Shown: positions 1 to 9,097 of the stretch, piece after piece
How positions within the stretch are numbered: position 1 is the stretch's first letter
Layout: each line of letters opens with the position of its first letter
Source of the DNA: Zelonia costaricensis
Taxonomy: Eukaryota; Euglenozoa; Kinetoplastea; Trypanosomatida; Trypanosomatidae
Direction: 5' to 3'
Assembly: GCA_030849075.1 (NCBI GenBank)
Contig: JASAOO010003196.1
Location: forward strand, 1 to 28,196
Length of the DNA stretch: 28,196 nt
Notes under the pieces: generated by a model
Told to the model about the DNA's origin: nothing
The model's database searches: none
Seen by the model: only the letters and a program-made list of their open reading frames with translations
Translations under genes and position numbers: made by a program

Positions 1-45
1 GGCCTCGTGATCGACGCCCTGCAGCGCATCGGCGACCCGCAGTGA
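1..45 (+). CDS. 3' end of an unidentified protein gene (partial)
   Basis: The first 14 codons and a TGA read GLVIDALQRIGDPQ in frame 1. Every one of these codons ends in G or C, as in the other genes of the window, and the frame closes just before a long non-coding spacer. This fits the C-terminal tail of a gene that starts left of the window. Frame 3 is also open to about position 63 but has weaker codon bias. Fourteen residues are too few to name a family, so no function is offered. Confidence 0.45.
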   Translation, partial: GLVIDALQRIGDPQ

Positions 46-1622
46 TGGGCAGCGGCGCGCTGTGACGTTTTAGTGGTCCGGCTCACCACCCTGGTGCCGT
101 GTTAACCTAACGTAGTGTGGGCTACCGTTTAGTGTTGTGCGCCGCCGGGGCCGCGCACGAAGGGATGCGCCGCTTTCCAGCTTAGCCCCGTGCCGGACAC
201 TCGCTGCAGTGCCGCAGGTGTGCGCCGGGCTGTGGCTCGACGTGACGAGCGCCCCTATGTTTTCTCCGCCTCTCTTCCTTCTTTTATTGGTTCGTGTTCT
301 CTTCGCTCCCCCCTCACGCGGGTGCCGTGCGGCGCGTCTTTAGCGCTGGTGGTTTTTTTTTTCTTCTTCATTGTGCGCCGAGCGTGTGCGGCGGGGGGGG
401 AGGAGGAGGAGGGCTCTAGAGAGGACTGGGAGGTGCGTAGGGGATGGCGCTTCGCGGAGGTTGATTGTGCGAGGAGCAGCGTCAGTTTCGTTTTTTGTTT
501 CGTAGAAGTGCTTCACCGGTGGCCCAAAACGCCGCTCGCTTGCTTTCCTTCTTCTCTGTCGCCTCACTCACGATTTTCTCTGTGTGTGGGTGCGCGTGCG
601 CCGCCCGTGCGTGCCTTGGTTGGCGTCCTTGCCGACCTTACCTCCCCATCTCCCAGCTGCACCTCCCCCTCCCCCCCCGTTGCTGCATACCTCTTTTTCT
701 CAAATCAGTTTCTTCACTTCGGTGTTGGCGTCCTGCCACAGTAATAGCATGACGATGCGGCGCAGGCGCTGGCTGGACGCGTCGCATCGCAAGACGTTTT
801 GAATTGAGAAAGGCAAAGGAGCGTCAGCTGGGCATGTACTGCAGCAGGGTGGTGAGCTCTATACGTGACTTACGCACACGAGTCTGCTTTCCATGAGGTG
901 GTAGGCTTACCTCCCACTGCTGAGGGTGTGCATCACCGCTGCTGTGGCTCTCGCACCCCCCCTCAGGAGTGTCGCACAGTGCAAGGGGCTCGGGGACTGT
1001 GAAGGCAGCGCGTAGAGTGGGCTCACCTGTGCTTGACAACTCGGGTCTTGGGCCCTCATCGTGCACTGGACGGCCCTGCCCGACTCCACCGTCCCCGACG
1101 GCACCTTGTCCCTCCTTTATCGTCCCGACGTTTTCGTAAACCCCACCACGCGAAACACCCACACACCCATGCACGTACGTGCACACACCGTCACACGCGG
1201 TTTCCTTTCTTTTGGCCCTTGTGGAGCTGCAACTTGCACCAACGCCGACCAGCGTGAGCGTCGCTGTTGCCGCACGTTGCGAAGTCGCCGCTGCCGTTTT
1301 TGCTTTCCGCCTCCGCCTTTCTATACCAAACGTAAATCTCAAGTGGACCCCGATCTGCCCCACACGCACGACACGCGCACCGTCTCACTTGTCTTTTTCG
1401 TTGTCAGCGCCCCGTTTCGGCTTTACAACCTTACGTGAGGCCCAGACACCCGTTAAGAGCAAGCACACGCCCTCTCGCTTCATACTCCCCCCCCCACTAC
1501 ACACATTGGTGCATCGACAAGGCATCCGCATACCCGCCTTTATCAGTCACTTGCTTACCGGCTCCTTCTTGCTCGTCTCCGTCACCCTCGTCACGCGCCC
1601 TCTGTGCAGGCCCCGTTGGCGA
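46..1622. other. Intergenic spacer before the tail-anchored protein gene
   Basis: This is a 1.6 kb spacer without a convincing gene. It contains T-rich and C-rich tracts (for example around 351-362 and 655-700), a G/A-rich patch near 390-430, and a less pyrimidine-biased block at about 820-1040. Open frames here translate to Arg, Pro, Ser and Cys-rich noise with no domain pattern. It should hold the 3' UTR of the upstream gene and the 5' UTR of the next one. No tRNA-like B box was seen. Confidence 0.5.
1562..1609 (+). promoter_or_regulatory. Putative trans-splice acceptor for the 1623 gene
   Basis: A pyrimidine-rich stretch ends in CAG at 1607-1609, 13 bases before the ATG at 1623. In trypanosomatids the spliced leader is joined at such an AG. 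The leader would be short and free of upstream ATGs. Only mapped 5' ends could prove its use. Confidence 0.4.
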
Positions 1623-2270
1623 ATGGCCGCGCCGGCCGCACCACTCATCTCGGTGAAGGGGAAGCGCGACGGGGAGCTGGAGATCACGCACTATCCGACA
1701 AAGCTGACCTGCTCCTTCTGCGTGGCGCTGACGGAGGAGCGGCCCAAAGAGGCCCTGTTCGTGTTGTATCGCCTGCGCGTAAAGGAGTCGTCCATTCTCT
1801 TCTCCAAGACGTATGGGCTGCTCGGCCACGACAAGGCCGGCACCGCGCAGCCCTCGACGTGGGACGAGATCACGCTCTACGCGCAGCCGGCCGTCATGGA
1901 GATGGGCAAGCTGTCCACCATACGTGTCGAGTACGTCCCTATCAGCGAGGCGGAAGCCACGGGCCTCATCACCCGCGGCGAGGTGGAGAAGGAGTACTGC
2001 CGCCCCTTCTTCACCCGCGGCGACACAAGGCACTACGAAGTGAAGTGCACGTTCCGCGAGGCACCGCCGCAGTCGCCAGAGAAGAACGGCGAGCGGCGCA
2101 GTCGCAGCGGGCGAGCAGATGGTAGCCCGACGAGCGGCGCCGGTGCCGTCATCGCCGCTACCGCCGCGCTGGGCATCGCTGCCGCCCTTGCCGCCGCGTG
2201 GCGGCACGGGGTTACCCTCGCCAGCATTGCGGAGGCGGTGCGCAGCTGGCGCACTGCGCGCTCTTCGTAG
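1623..2270 (+). CDS. Small tail-anchored protein, possibly VAP/MSP-like
   Basis: This encodes 215 residues. The ATG at 1623 is the first after a CAG acceptor. Residues 8-150 look like an all-beta domain with alternating hydrophobic strands (for example KLTCSFCVAL, LFVLYRLRV and STIRVEYVPI). A charged linker follows at about 152-170, then one Ala-rich membrane segment at 174-193 and a short basic tail. That order (N-terminal beta domain, linker, C-terminal anchor) is the one used by VAP proteins, which carry an MSP beta-sandwich on the cytosolic face of the ER and bind FFAT motifs at membrane contacts. The MSP assignment is inferred from architecture and a loose strand pattern; I do not see the classical MSP signature. 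The membrane anchor is the firmer call. It could instead be an unrelated trypanosomatid-specific protein. Confidence 0.8.
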   Translation: MAAPAAPLISVKGKRDGELEITHYPTKLTCSFCVALTEERPKEALFVLYRLRVKESSILFSKTYGLLGHDKAGTAQPSTWDEITLYAQPAVMEMGKLSTIRVEYVPISEAEATGLITRGEVEKEYCRPFFTRGDTRHYEVKCTFREAPPQSPEKNGERRSRSGRADGSPTSGAGAVIAATAALGIAAALAAAWRHGVTLASIAEAVRSWRTARSS

Positions 2271-3688
2271 AGAAAGGAGAGGGGCAGTGCACCGTTGCTT
2301 ACGCGCGCACCACTGATCGACGGAAAAGCTGCGAGCGCGCATGTTGAGTGGGTCTCCCTCACGTAGGGGTGTGTGTGTGTATGCGCAGCTGCCAGTGCAC
2401 CGCTCTCGATGTACGCACACCGGCACATCGCTGCACGTGCCTCCGGCTTGGTTTCCAACGCACCGCGTGTTGTGTGCGTTGATCAAGTTGCACCCGTTGT
2501 TCGGGGCCGCGGTTTGCGTGCACCCACGCATTCGCACTGGGGCACGGCACCTCCCTGCCGCTGCCCCGCTGTGGGGCGCCGCGTCCCTGCTGTTGCTCTC
2601 CGTTTCCTTCGCGCCCCCACCTCTCTTGTACGTTGGCGCGACGCGCGTGTGCGCTTTCTCAAAGTGCGCGGCTGACCGCGTTCACTTGAGGGCGTCTCGT
2701 CTGGCAGTCGTGCACACCGTGCCGTGGCGGCCGCCGGCGGCGCGGCGCAGGAGGGGTGGCGGCGGGGTGGTGGGAGTGGCGGATGGGTTGGCGAACCCGC
2801 GAGAAACGAGGAGCGGCGCCCCGTGTGGGGAGGACAAGCGACCCGCCCCCCTTGCCCTGTCTGATCGTGCCACATCAGGCAACGGACGCTTCCCACCACG
2901 TCTCCCCACCTGTGGCGCCACGTTGCCGGCTTCTCCTCGTGCCTCCCTCCTCCCCCCTCCCCCGGCGTGTCGCTCGCTCTCTCTGATTTCCCTTTCACGT
3001 GTCTGTGTCGATGTACTCGGGCACGGCCTCACGTGCCCGTCTCGCCCTTCCCACCGTTCTCACTTCGGTCCCCCGCCCCCGCCCTGCACCCGAATTCGCC
3101 TTCGCCTGCACAGGGCTGCCTCCGTGCTCCGTCCGCGCATTTTTCTTTGCCTCACACTCGTGTCGCCGTCCCCTGCTCGCGTGGCGCGAGTCGGGGCTCC
3201 TCCCCCGTGCTCCACGCGAGGGTCGTGCAAACGCTGCACGCACGCACCGCGCACCCTCCCCCCCTCGTACCGTTTGCTTGAGCACGGCATGAGGTGGCGG
3301 TCGCGCAGGCGATGCCACACGCACCCGAACATGCACCCAAAAGGGAATGGGTAGAGGCGGGGTGAGCGCAACCACGAACCCCGCCAGCGTAGTCTCGGTG
3401 CGTGTGCGTGCCGCGTGGCGACTCTCGCAGCGGCACTGCTCAGTTGCCGATGCCTCCTCTTCGACGGCACGGCTCGCGTTGAGGTCCGTACGTGTGCCAG
3501 GTGCGCTGCCTGACTTGTAGCATCCTTCCCTTCCACCCTCCTCCCGCGTCCACCCTCTTCTCGCTTCACTCCGCTCTCCTTGCACCCACAGCGCTGGGCG
3601 AGTTCGTGGCATCGCGACCCGTTTTCTCGTCTCACTTACACGCGGTCTCGGTGCTGCAGCGGCCACGCACAGTAGAGTCTCTGCCCCA

Positions 3689-3717
3689 CTTCTCCTCCCC
3701 CCTTCTCTCTTCGACAG
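3689..3717 (+). promoter_or_regulatory. Putative distal trans-splice acceptor, kinesin
   Basis: A strong C/T tract is followed by ACAG ending at 3717, about 350 bases before the kinesin ATG. Splicing here would place an ATG at 3816 in the leader, opening a 30-codon upstream frame that stops at 3908. A weaker alternative lies at 3911-3930. Confidence 0.35.
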
Positions 3718-3910
3718 CAGAGGACAGCGGTACCGAGCGGGGGCCGCTCAAGGCGCGCAGCTGCACCCATCACACTGCCGCGAGCGGCCTCGCCCCTACA
3801 CAGCGAGTTCACTGCATGCCCACTGGCAGACACCGTCTGCACTCGCTCCCGCTCCGCCTCTTTTCTCTTAGAACTGGCCCAGAGGCCACGTACAGGGGAG
3901 CCCCATAGAC

Positions 3911-3930
3911 CCTTGCCCAACTTCCAACAG
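3911..3930 (+). promoter_or_regulatory. Putative proximal trans-splice acceptor, kinesin
   Basis: A short pyrimidine-rich run ends in ACAG at 3930. From here to 4065 there is no ATG, so the kinesin start would be the first AUG of the mRNA. The tract is weaker than the one ending at 3717. Confidence 0.3.
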
Positions 3931-4064
3931 GCGGGGCGCCGGCGCAGAACCCGCGCAGCTGCGCCGAAGAAGCAGACACCGCAGATTAGCGGTGAATTCG
4001 GTCGCCGCCTGTGCGGCGGCAACTCAGACGGTGGCGTCTGCGGGAAGTGGGGACCCCGTCTTTC

Positions 4065-6461
4065 ATGAGCCAGCGGCGGGTGGAGGTGGCGGTGCGGGTG
4101 CGGCCGGACGGCGAACCACGCCACGCCTCCTGCGTCTCGCTGAACCACGCGACGCACCGCGTGAAGGTGCAGGACGACGCCGGCGCCAACGCGCCCGCTG
4201 GCCGGCGCTCGTACCGGGAGGATTTCGTGTTTGACGCCGGCGTCTCCAACAGGGACGTGTTCGAGGCGCTGGTGCTGCCCAAGATGCGCGGCGCCACGCC
4301 GGCGCACCCCGATACGCTTTGCTTTCTCGCCTACGGGCACACGAGCAGCGGCAAGACGTACTCGATTGCGGGCAGCGAGGCGGAGCGCGGCATCCTCGCC
4401 ATGTGCGTAGAGGAGCTGCTCCGCCGCGAGGGGGTCGTCGAGGTGGCGATGCTCGAGGTGTACCTGGATGCCGTGCACGACCTTCTCGCTCAAGGGGCGC
4501 CGCGCGAGATACGACGGCGGCAGGGGCCGCAGGGGCCGGTGATTGTGGTGGAGGGTCTGACAACGTGCGCCCTGGCCTCGCTGACGCAGTGGGACGCCGT
4601 CGCGGCATACGGCATGGCCAGCCGCCGCACGGCGCCGACGGAGCGGAACGCCCGCAGCAGCCGCAGCCACGCCATCTTTACCATCAAAAGCGGTGGCGTG
4701 CGCCTCTGTCTCGTCGACCTGGCCGGCAGCGAGCGGCAGACCGTCTTCTCGCCGCAGCTCAACAAGGAGAGCATCAGCATCAACAAGTCGCTCTCCCGGC
4801 TCAGCACGGTGCTGGAGGCGCTGAGCAACCAACGCGTCGCCCAGGACGGCAGCCGCAGTTACGTGAACTTCCGCGACACCACGCTCACGGTACTCCTCCA
4901 GCGCTACTTGACCGGCGCCTCGATGACAACCTTCTTGGCCTGCGTGCACCCCAACGTGGCCTACTATCAAGAGACACTCAGCACACTGCGCTACACGCAG
5001 CGGCTCAAGCGCATCCGCACCCGTGTCACGCGGCCGGAGGAGGCGGAGTGGAGCGGGGTGCAGAGGAGCGAGCACCAGGTGCTGCTAGACGAGCTCACGC
5101 GGCTGCGGCAGCAAATCCAGGTGACGGAGAACACTACAAAGCTCGTCGAGGCGGCCCACCAGCGCCGCATCGCGGAGCTCGAGCAGATCCTCGCGCTGCA
5201 GTCCGGTGTACCGCGGCACGCGCTGTCGGCCGCGAACGCTGCGGCGGGGTCGAGTGCGCACGGCGGCCGCGCCCGTGACACGCGGCGCGTTGCCGGATGG
5301 CTGCTCAGCCGTATACTGGGCGACCTGCCGGAGCTTAACGTGGGCTACGACGCGTACTTCGACGGCTACTTCCCCCCGTCGGTGCAGGTGATCGGGTACG
5401 TGTCCACGATGGCCTGCCTCGTCCCGCGCGACCCCGACGACGACTCGCTCGCATTTCTTGACGTGGGCGACCTGGCGATGGGGCTGTCGATGCTCGACGC
5501 GGGTGTGCCACCGCTCGTGCGTCTGCATCGTGCCGGCTGCGCGGATCCGAGTGACTGGGAGGCGTGCGACTGGGGCACCAGCGCGACGGACGCGGTGCAC
5601 GTGCTGGCCTTCTTCGAGCACAACGCCACGGCGATGACGCACGCCGCAGGCGACGACGCGCTGCCATGCTGCGGCGGCTTTGTGACGAGTGCCCCGCTGC
5701 TGCCCATCGCATCGGTGCTGTGCGTGGCGGCGAGTGCGGCACGGTCCGTGAAGGAAGACGCCCTGCAGCGCCTCATCGATCTGCAGTGCGAACAGCACGA
5801 GGCGGTGGTGGAGCAAGGCAGGACCTCTGCCGCGCACACCCCGTCGCTCGCCTCCTCGACACCGCCGTCGCAGCGCGGGGCGCTCCCGGCGGGTGCAGCC
5901 CTGCTGGACGCATCGCTGGTTCGGGACGTTGCGTCCACAGAGGGGGAAGAGGGCGGCGGCGGGGGTGGGCAGCTGGCGCGTGAAGTGCGGCGGCAGGCTG
6001 CCGACACGCTGCACCTTGTCACGCCTTTCAAGGAGGACACGGATGACAGCGGCAGCGGCTGCGACGGCGACGGGGACGGCGATGAGGGCGAGGCGAGCTG
6101 CGACGCGGGGGAAGAGGGGCGCGTAGAGGAGGCGGCGGCTGCGGCAGCGACGAGGTCGGCGGACGTGCGCCGCGATCTTTCGCGCGAGTTCGCCTCACGC
6201 GGCGACTCCTCGAGTCCGACACTCGCGTCCCCACCGCCGCCGGTGCAGGAGGAGCCGACGGCACCTCGTAGCGTTCCTGAAGCCGCGGTTCCTCCTCCTC
6301 GGCCGTGTGTCTCCCCCCCTTCTACGCCTGCACCTCCTCTGCAGCCTCCGCCTCCGCCCCCGCCTCCGGCCCCAGAGCGCTCTGTGAAACCGCGGCGCAA
6401 AGGAACGGGCGAGGGGAAGACGGTGAAGATGCAGTCGTGCCAGGGGTGCGTCACGATGTAA
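4065..6461 (+). CDS. Kinesin motor protein with C-terminal CaaX box
   Basis: This encodes 798 residues. The motor domain occupies about 1-320. It has the N-terminal VAVRVRP strand (8-14), P-loop GHTSSGKT (91-98), switch I NARSSRSH (195-202), switch II LVDLAGSE (216-223), the NKSLSRLSTVLEAL helix, and a closing TLSTLRYTQRLKRI segment. All ATP-site residues are present, so it should be an active microtubule motor. A short coiled coil follows (about 335-385), then a hydrophobic, probably folded region (about 410-590) that I cannot assign. The tail is acidic and then Pro-rich, and it ends with a basic patch and SCQGCVTM. The last four residues form a CaaX box, and Met at X favours farnesylation. 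The N-terminal motor suggests plus-end movement, but the family is unassigned. The frame is open upstream only from a GTG at 4011; 4065 is the first ATG. Confidence 0.95.
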   Translation: MSQRRVEVAVRVRPDGEPRHASCVSLNHATHRVKVQDDAGANAPAGRRSYREDFVFDAGVSNRDVFEALVLPKMRGATPAHPDTLCFLAYGHTSSGKTYSIAGSEAERGILAMCVEELLRREGVVEVAMLEVYLDAVHDLLAQGAPREIRRRQGPQGPVIVVEGLTTCALASLTQWDAVAAYGMASRRTAPTERNARSSRSHAIFTIKSGGVRLCLVDLAGSERQTVFSPQLNKESISINKSLSRLSTVLEALSNQRVAQDGSRSYVNFRDTTLTVLLQRYLTGASMTTFLACVHPNVAYYQETLSTLRYTQRLKRIRTRVTRPEEAEWSGVQRSEHQVLLDELTRLRQQIQVTENTTKLVEAAHQRRIAELEQILALQSGVPRHALSAANAAAGSSAHGGRARDTRRVAGWLLSRILGDLPELNVGYDAYFDGYFPPSVQVIGYVSTMACLVPRDPDDDSLAFLDVGDLAMGLSMLDAGVPPLVRLHRAGCADPSDWEACDWGTSATDAVHVLAFFEHNATAMTHAAGDDALPCCGGFVTSAPLLPIASVLCVAASAARSVKEDALQRLIDLQCEQHEAVVEQGRTSAAHTPSLASSTPPSQRGALPAGAALLDASLVRDVASTEGEEGGGGGGQLAREVRRQAADTLHLVTPFKEDTDDSGSGCDGDGDGDEGEASCDAGEEGRVEEAAAAAATRSADVRRDLSREFASRGDSSSPTLASPPPPVQEEPTAPRSVPEAAVPPPRPCVSPPSTPAPPLQPPPPPPPPAPERSVKPRRKGTGEGKTVKMQSCQGCVTM

Positions 6462-6526
6462 CGGCCAGGGCATTCTGCCTCCACCCCCTTCACACTAGAT
6501 ACCCACTCTCACACCTACCCACGCGT

Positions 6527-6542
6527 ACACACACACACACAC
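6527..6542. repeat. (AC)8 microsatellite
   Basis: Eight perfect AC units lie in the kinesin 3' spacer. Confidence 0.9.
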
Positions 6543-6882
6543 GTACATGCAGGTTGGACCCAGAGACGCGCGCCCAGCACGCGGTGACGCGTTGCACCAC
6601 GGCGGCGAATGGCAACGCCGTCTCTCGCCCGTTTTCCCGTGCTCCTGCACGGCGTCCAAAACGGAGCCCGTTACTGCCCGGGAGCGTGCCATCACTCCGG
6701 TGGCGTTGACGCAGGCATTCCCGCCTCGCACGTCTCACGGAACAGCAGGCTGTGCGCCGAGATGCCGCCTTGCACCGCATACGGCCTCTCGTCTCCCGCG
6801 AAAGCCCTCCTCGCTCCCCCCTCCATCAATGCTTCTCCTCTCCCCACTCGTGCTGTCTCCGCCCCGCCCCGCTCAATCGGCG

Positions 6883-6963
6883 TTCTCTCTTTTTTTTGTT
6901 TTCTCGCCGTCCCGGGTGGGTGCACACCTTGCTCCACCCGGTGTGGACTGCATCGGCCATCAG
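6883..6963 (+). promoter_or_regulatory. Putative trans-splice acceptor for NOC2
   Basis: A T/C tract with eight consecutive T (6883-6913) is followed by CAG at 6961-6963, the first AG downstream. No ATG occurs between this AG and the NOC2 start at 7145, which supports both the acceptor and the start. Confidence 0.45.
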
Positions 6964-7052
6964 CCCGCCCAGCACACAACAGGCACGGGGTTACCTCCCA
7001 CCTAGCAAAACCCGCCTCGCAGCAGAAAATAGACGACCTTGCTAGCCGAGCA

Positions 7053-7078
7053 ACACACACACACACACACACACACAC
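7053..7078. repeat. (AC)13 microsatellite
   Basis: Thirteen perfect AC units lie in the probable 5' UTR of NOC2. Length polymorphism between strains is likely. Confidence 0.95.
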
Positions 7079-7144
7079 AGAGACCAGTCTCTGTAGCTCC
7101 TACTTCTTCTTCTCCCGGCCCAATCTTCTTCTTCCGCCGCAACC

Positions 7145-9097
7145 ATGGCCGTCACGAAGGAGAAGAAGTCCTTCAAGAAGTTTGCCAAGAAGCACTTGGC
7201 AGGCGTCATCGAGACGCGGCGCAAGACCGCCAAGTCGAAGAAGGAAAAGCTGGAGCGACTCGAGAAGAAGAAGGTGCGCGAGGCGAAGAATGCCGCGCGG
7301 GAGGAGAAGGAGCACATGGATCAGCTGGAGCGGCTGAAGGACACGGACCCGGAGTTCTACTCGTACCTGGAGGAGGAGGACCCCACGCTGCTGCAATTCG
7401 GCAAGGAGGACATGGAGGTGGTCGAGGACAACGAGGGCAGCGACGCCGAGACGGAGGCGGACGAGGACGGCAGCCGCGAGGGGGCCAGCAACGACGGCAG
7501 TGACGTGGACGACGAGGAGAGCGGCGAGGGCAGTGACGCCCCGGCGCGCCGCGGCCGCGTGACGCGCGAGGAGCTCACGCAGCTGACCGCTGCCGGCAGC
7601 GCTGTCGAGCAGGGCATTGACGTCTTTGTGTCCGCTGTGCGCGAGCTGGGCTACCACGTCAAGGAGCACCCGCGCCCGCAGTCGACGCGTAAGTTCGAGG
7701 AGCCGTCGCTGGTGAAGGAGGCGCTCGTGTCGATTGCGCAGTTTGTGGGCAAGCAGCTTAGCACCCTCATTACCGGCAAAGGCGCCTTCAAGTCGCACAA
7801 GACGCGCATGGTCGTCAAGCGCCTCCTGCTGGCGCTGTCTTCGGTGATCGGCGAGGGCAGCATCGACCCGGTTCTCTCGTCCAGCCTCCTGCACGCCGTT
7901 GTCCCATTCGTTCCGCTGCTGCACTACGTGCGCGGCGTGACGAAGGCGGTGCTCAAGGCATCGCTCAACCTTTGTGCCGCCCCCGAGGAGTCGGTGCGCG
8001 TGGCCGCGTACGTTGTCGTCCGCTCCGTTGCCACGCGTGCGACGGGCACGCGGTCCATGTACCAGTCGACGGCTTTCAAGGGCATCTTCCTGACGCTGAT
8101 CCGCACGGCGCACCAGTACAACATTCACAACCAGGCCACGGTCGCCTTCCTCATGAACTGCGTCGTCGACCTGTACGGCACCGACATGGAGGCGGCGTAC
8201 CAGCACACGTTTGTGTATCTGCGCCAGCTCGCCATCTACCTCCGCGCCGCCCTGCAGCAGCAGACGCAGAGCAACGTGCGCGCGGTGGTCAACTGGCAGT
8301 ACCTCAACGCGCTGCGCACGTGGGGCGCCGTCGTGTCTACGTACGCGGAGCCGAACCAGCTCGGGCCGCTCATCCACCCCGTCGTGCAGATCGCCACGTG
8401 CTTGATGGACCTCTTCTCGTCGCCGCGGATGTTCCCGATGCACCTGCAGATCGTCGAGGTGCTCAACCACATCGCCAGCCGCGCCGACGGCCTCTACATT
8501 CCCGTTGCCCCGTATCTTCTGCGCATCCTCACCTCCCCCAGCGTCGCCCTCTCGCACACGCCCAACGGCGGCGCGGCGACGACGGACCGCGTCGACCTCA
8601 TCTTCACGATCCGAGTCAAGAAGTCACAGGCACGCAGCGGCGTCTACCACCGGGACATCTGGACAGAGGCACTGTACCTGCTCACGGAGCACCTCGCCAC
8701 GCACAGCCACACCGTTGGCTTCCCCGAGTCCTTCTGGGCGGTGGAGAGCACGCTGCGCAAGCTCAAGGCGCAGGTGCGTGTGCCTAAGGTGCACTCCACC
8801 ATCAACAACCTGCTGCGCCACATCCAGACCACGTCGCAGAAGATCAAGGCGAAGCGCGACCAGGCCAGCTTCGGCCCCTGCGACCTCGCCGCGGTGAAGC
8901 AGTTTGAGGACGAGCAGCGGCAGCAGGGCAGTGCGCTGACCTCGTACTACCGCGCGATGCGTCAGCAGCGCATCGACGACCTCGCCGCGCGGCACAAGGA
9001 CGTGGCTGGCGAGCGTGTAACGCTGGAGTCGGTGGTGGAGCAGCGCAGGAATGGCGGTGCGGGCGCGAGGCGCACGCGTCCCCGCCGTGACGAGTGA
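7145..9097 (+). CDS. NOC2: Nucleolar complex protein 2 (NOC2 family)
   Basis: This encodes 650 residues. The N-terminus (1-65) is Lys/Arg-rich with a coiled-coil character and resembles a nucleolar targeting region. An acidic stretch follows (about 90-135). The Noc2 domain covers about 185-605. Recognisable family segments are TFVYLRQLAIYLR (from about 355), the VVNWQYLNALRTW block, LGPLIHPVVQIATCLMDL, and a proline-flanked YIPVAPYLLRIL helix. In yeast, Noc2 pairs with Noc1 in early nucleolar 60S precursors and with Noc3 in later nucleoplasmic ones, and is needed for maturation and intranuclear movement of the large subunit. The ATG sits in a good context (AACCATGG) and is the first after the predicted splice acceptor. 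The gene stands alone between long spacers. Family assignment is secure; the role in this organism is inferred. Confidence 0.95.
   Translation: MAVTKEKKSFKKFAKKHLAGVIETRRKTAKSKKEKLERLEKKKVREAKNAAREEKEHMDQLERLKDTDPEFYSYLEEEDPTLLQFGKEDMEVVEDNEGSDAETEADEDGSREGASNDGSDVDDEESGEGSDAPARRGRVTREELTQLTAAGSAVEQGIDVFVSAVRELGYHVKEHPRPQSTRKFEEPSLVKEALVSIAQFVGKQLSTLITGKGAFKSHKTRMVVKRLLLALSSVIGEGSIDPVLSSSLLHAVVPFVPLLHYVRGVTKAVLKASLNLCAAPEESVRVAAYVVVRSVATRATGTRSMYQSTAFKGIFLTLIRTAHQYNIHNQATVAFLMNCVVDLYGTDMEAAYQHTFVYLRQLAIYLRAALQQQTQSNVRAVVNWQYLNALRTWGAVVSTYAEPNQLGPLIHPVVQIATCLMDLFSSPRMFPMHLQIVEVLNHIASRADGLYIPVAPYLLRILTSPSVALSHTPNGGAATTDRVDLIFTIRVKKSQARSGVYHRDIWTEALYLLTEHLATHSHTVGFPESFWAVESTLRKLKAQVRVPKVHSTINNLLRHIQTTSQKIKAKRDQASFGPCDLAAVKQFEDEQRQQGSALTSYYRAMRQQRIDDLAARHKDVAGERVTLESVVEQRRNGGAGARRTRPRRDE

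Larger units (their letters stand above)
2271..4064. other. Long spacer before the kinesin gene
   Basis: This is 1.8 kb without a supported gene. An open frame of 337 codons (2341-3354) and one of 138 codons (3492-3908) translate to low-complexity Arg/Pro/Ser/His sequence and are read as chance frames in GC-rich DNA. Pyrimidine-rich tracts occur at about 2930-2995 and 3525-3580, with a strong one at 3689-3717. No RNA gene was recognised. Confidence 0.5.
6462..7144. other. Spacer between kinesin and NOC2 genes
   Basis: This is 680 bases without a gene. It holds an (AC)8 run at 6527-6542, an (AC)13 run at 7053-7078 and a strong T/C tract at 6883-6913 with the likely splice acceptor for NOC2. 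Open frames crossing it are low-complexity. Confidence 0.5.

Noticed and set aside
820..1040. Possible second SIDER-like block in the first spacer
   Set aside because: Its composition differs from the flanks, but I could find neither the hallmark sequence nor clear similarity to the element near 16900 on either strand.
2341..3354. 337-codon open frame on + in the spacer before kinesin
   Set aside because: The translation is Arg/Pro/Ser/His/Cys-rich without domain pattern and lacks the G/C third-position bias of the real genes. It is a chance frame in GC-rich DNA.
4011..4064. N-terminal extension of the kinesin from a GTG
   Set aside because: It would need GTG initiation; the first ATG at 4065 leads directly into the conserved motor start.
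3636..5075. 479-codon minus-strand frame opposite the kinesin motor
   Set aside because: It overlaps the conserved P-loop and switch motifs encoded on the + strand; no independent domain.
7100..8557. 485-codon minus-strand frame opposite NOC2
   Set aside because: It is antisense to a clear conserved gene; such frames arise from the high G/C at third positions of the true strand.
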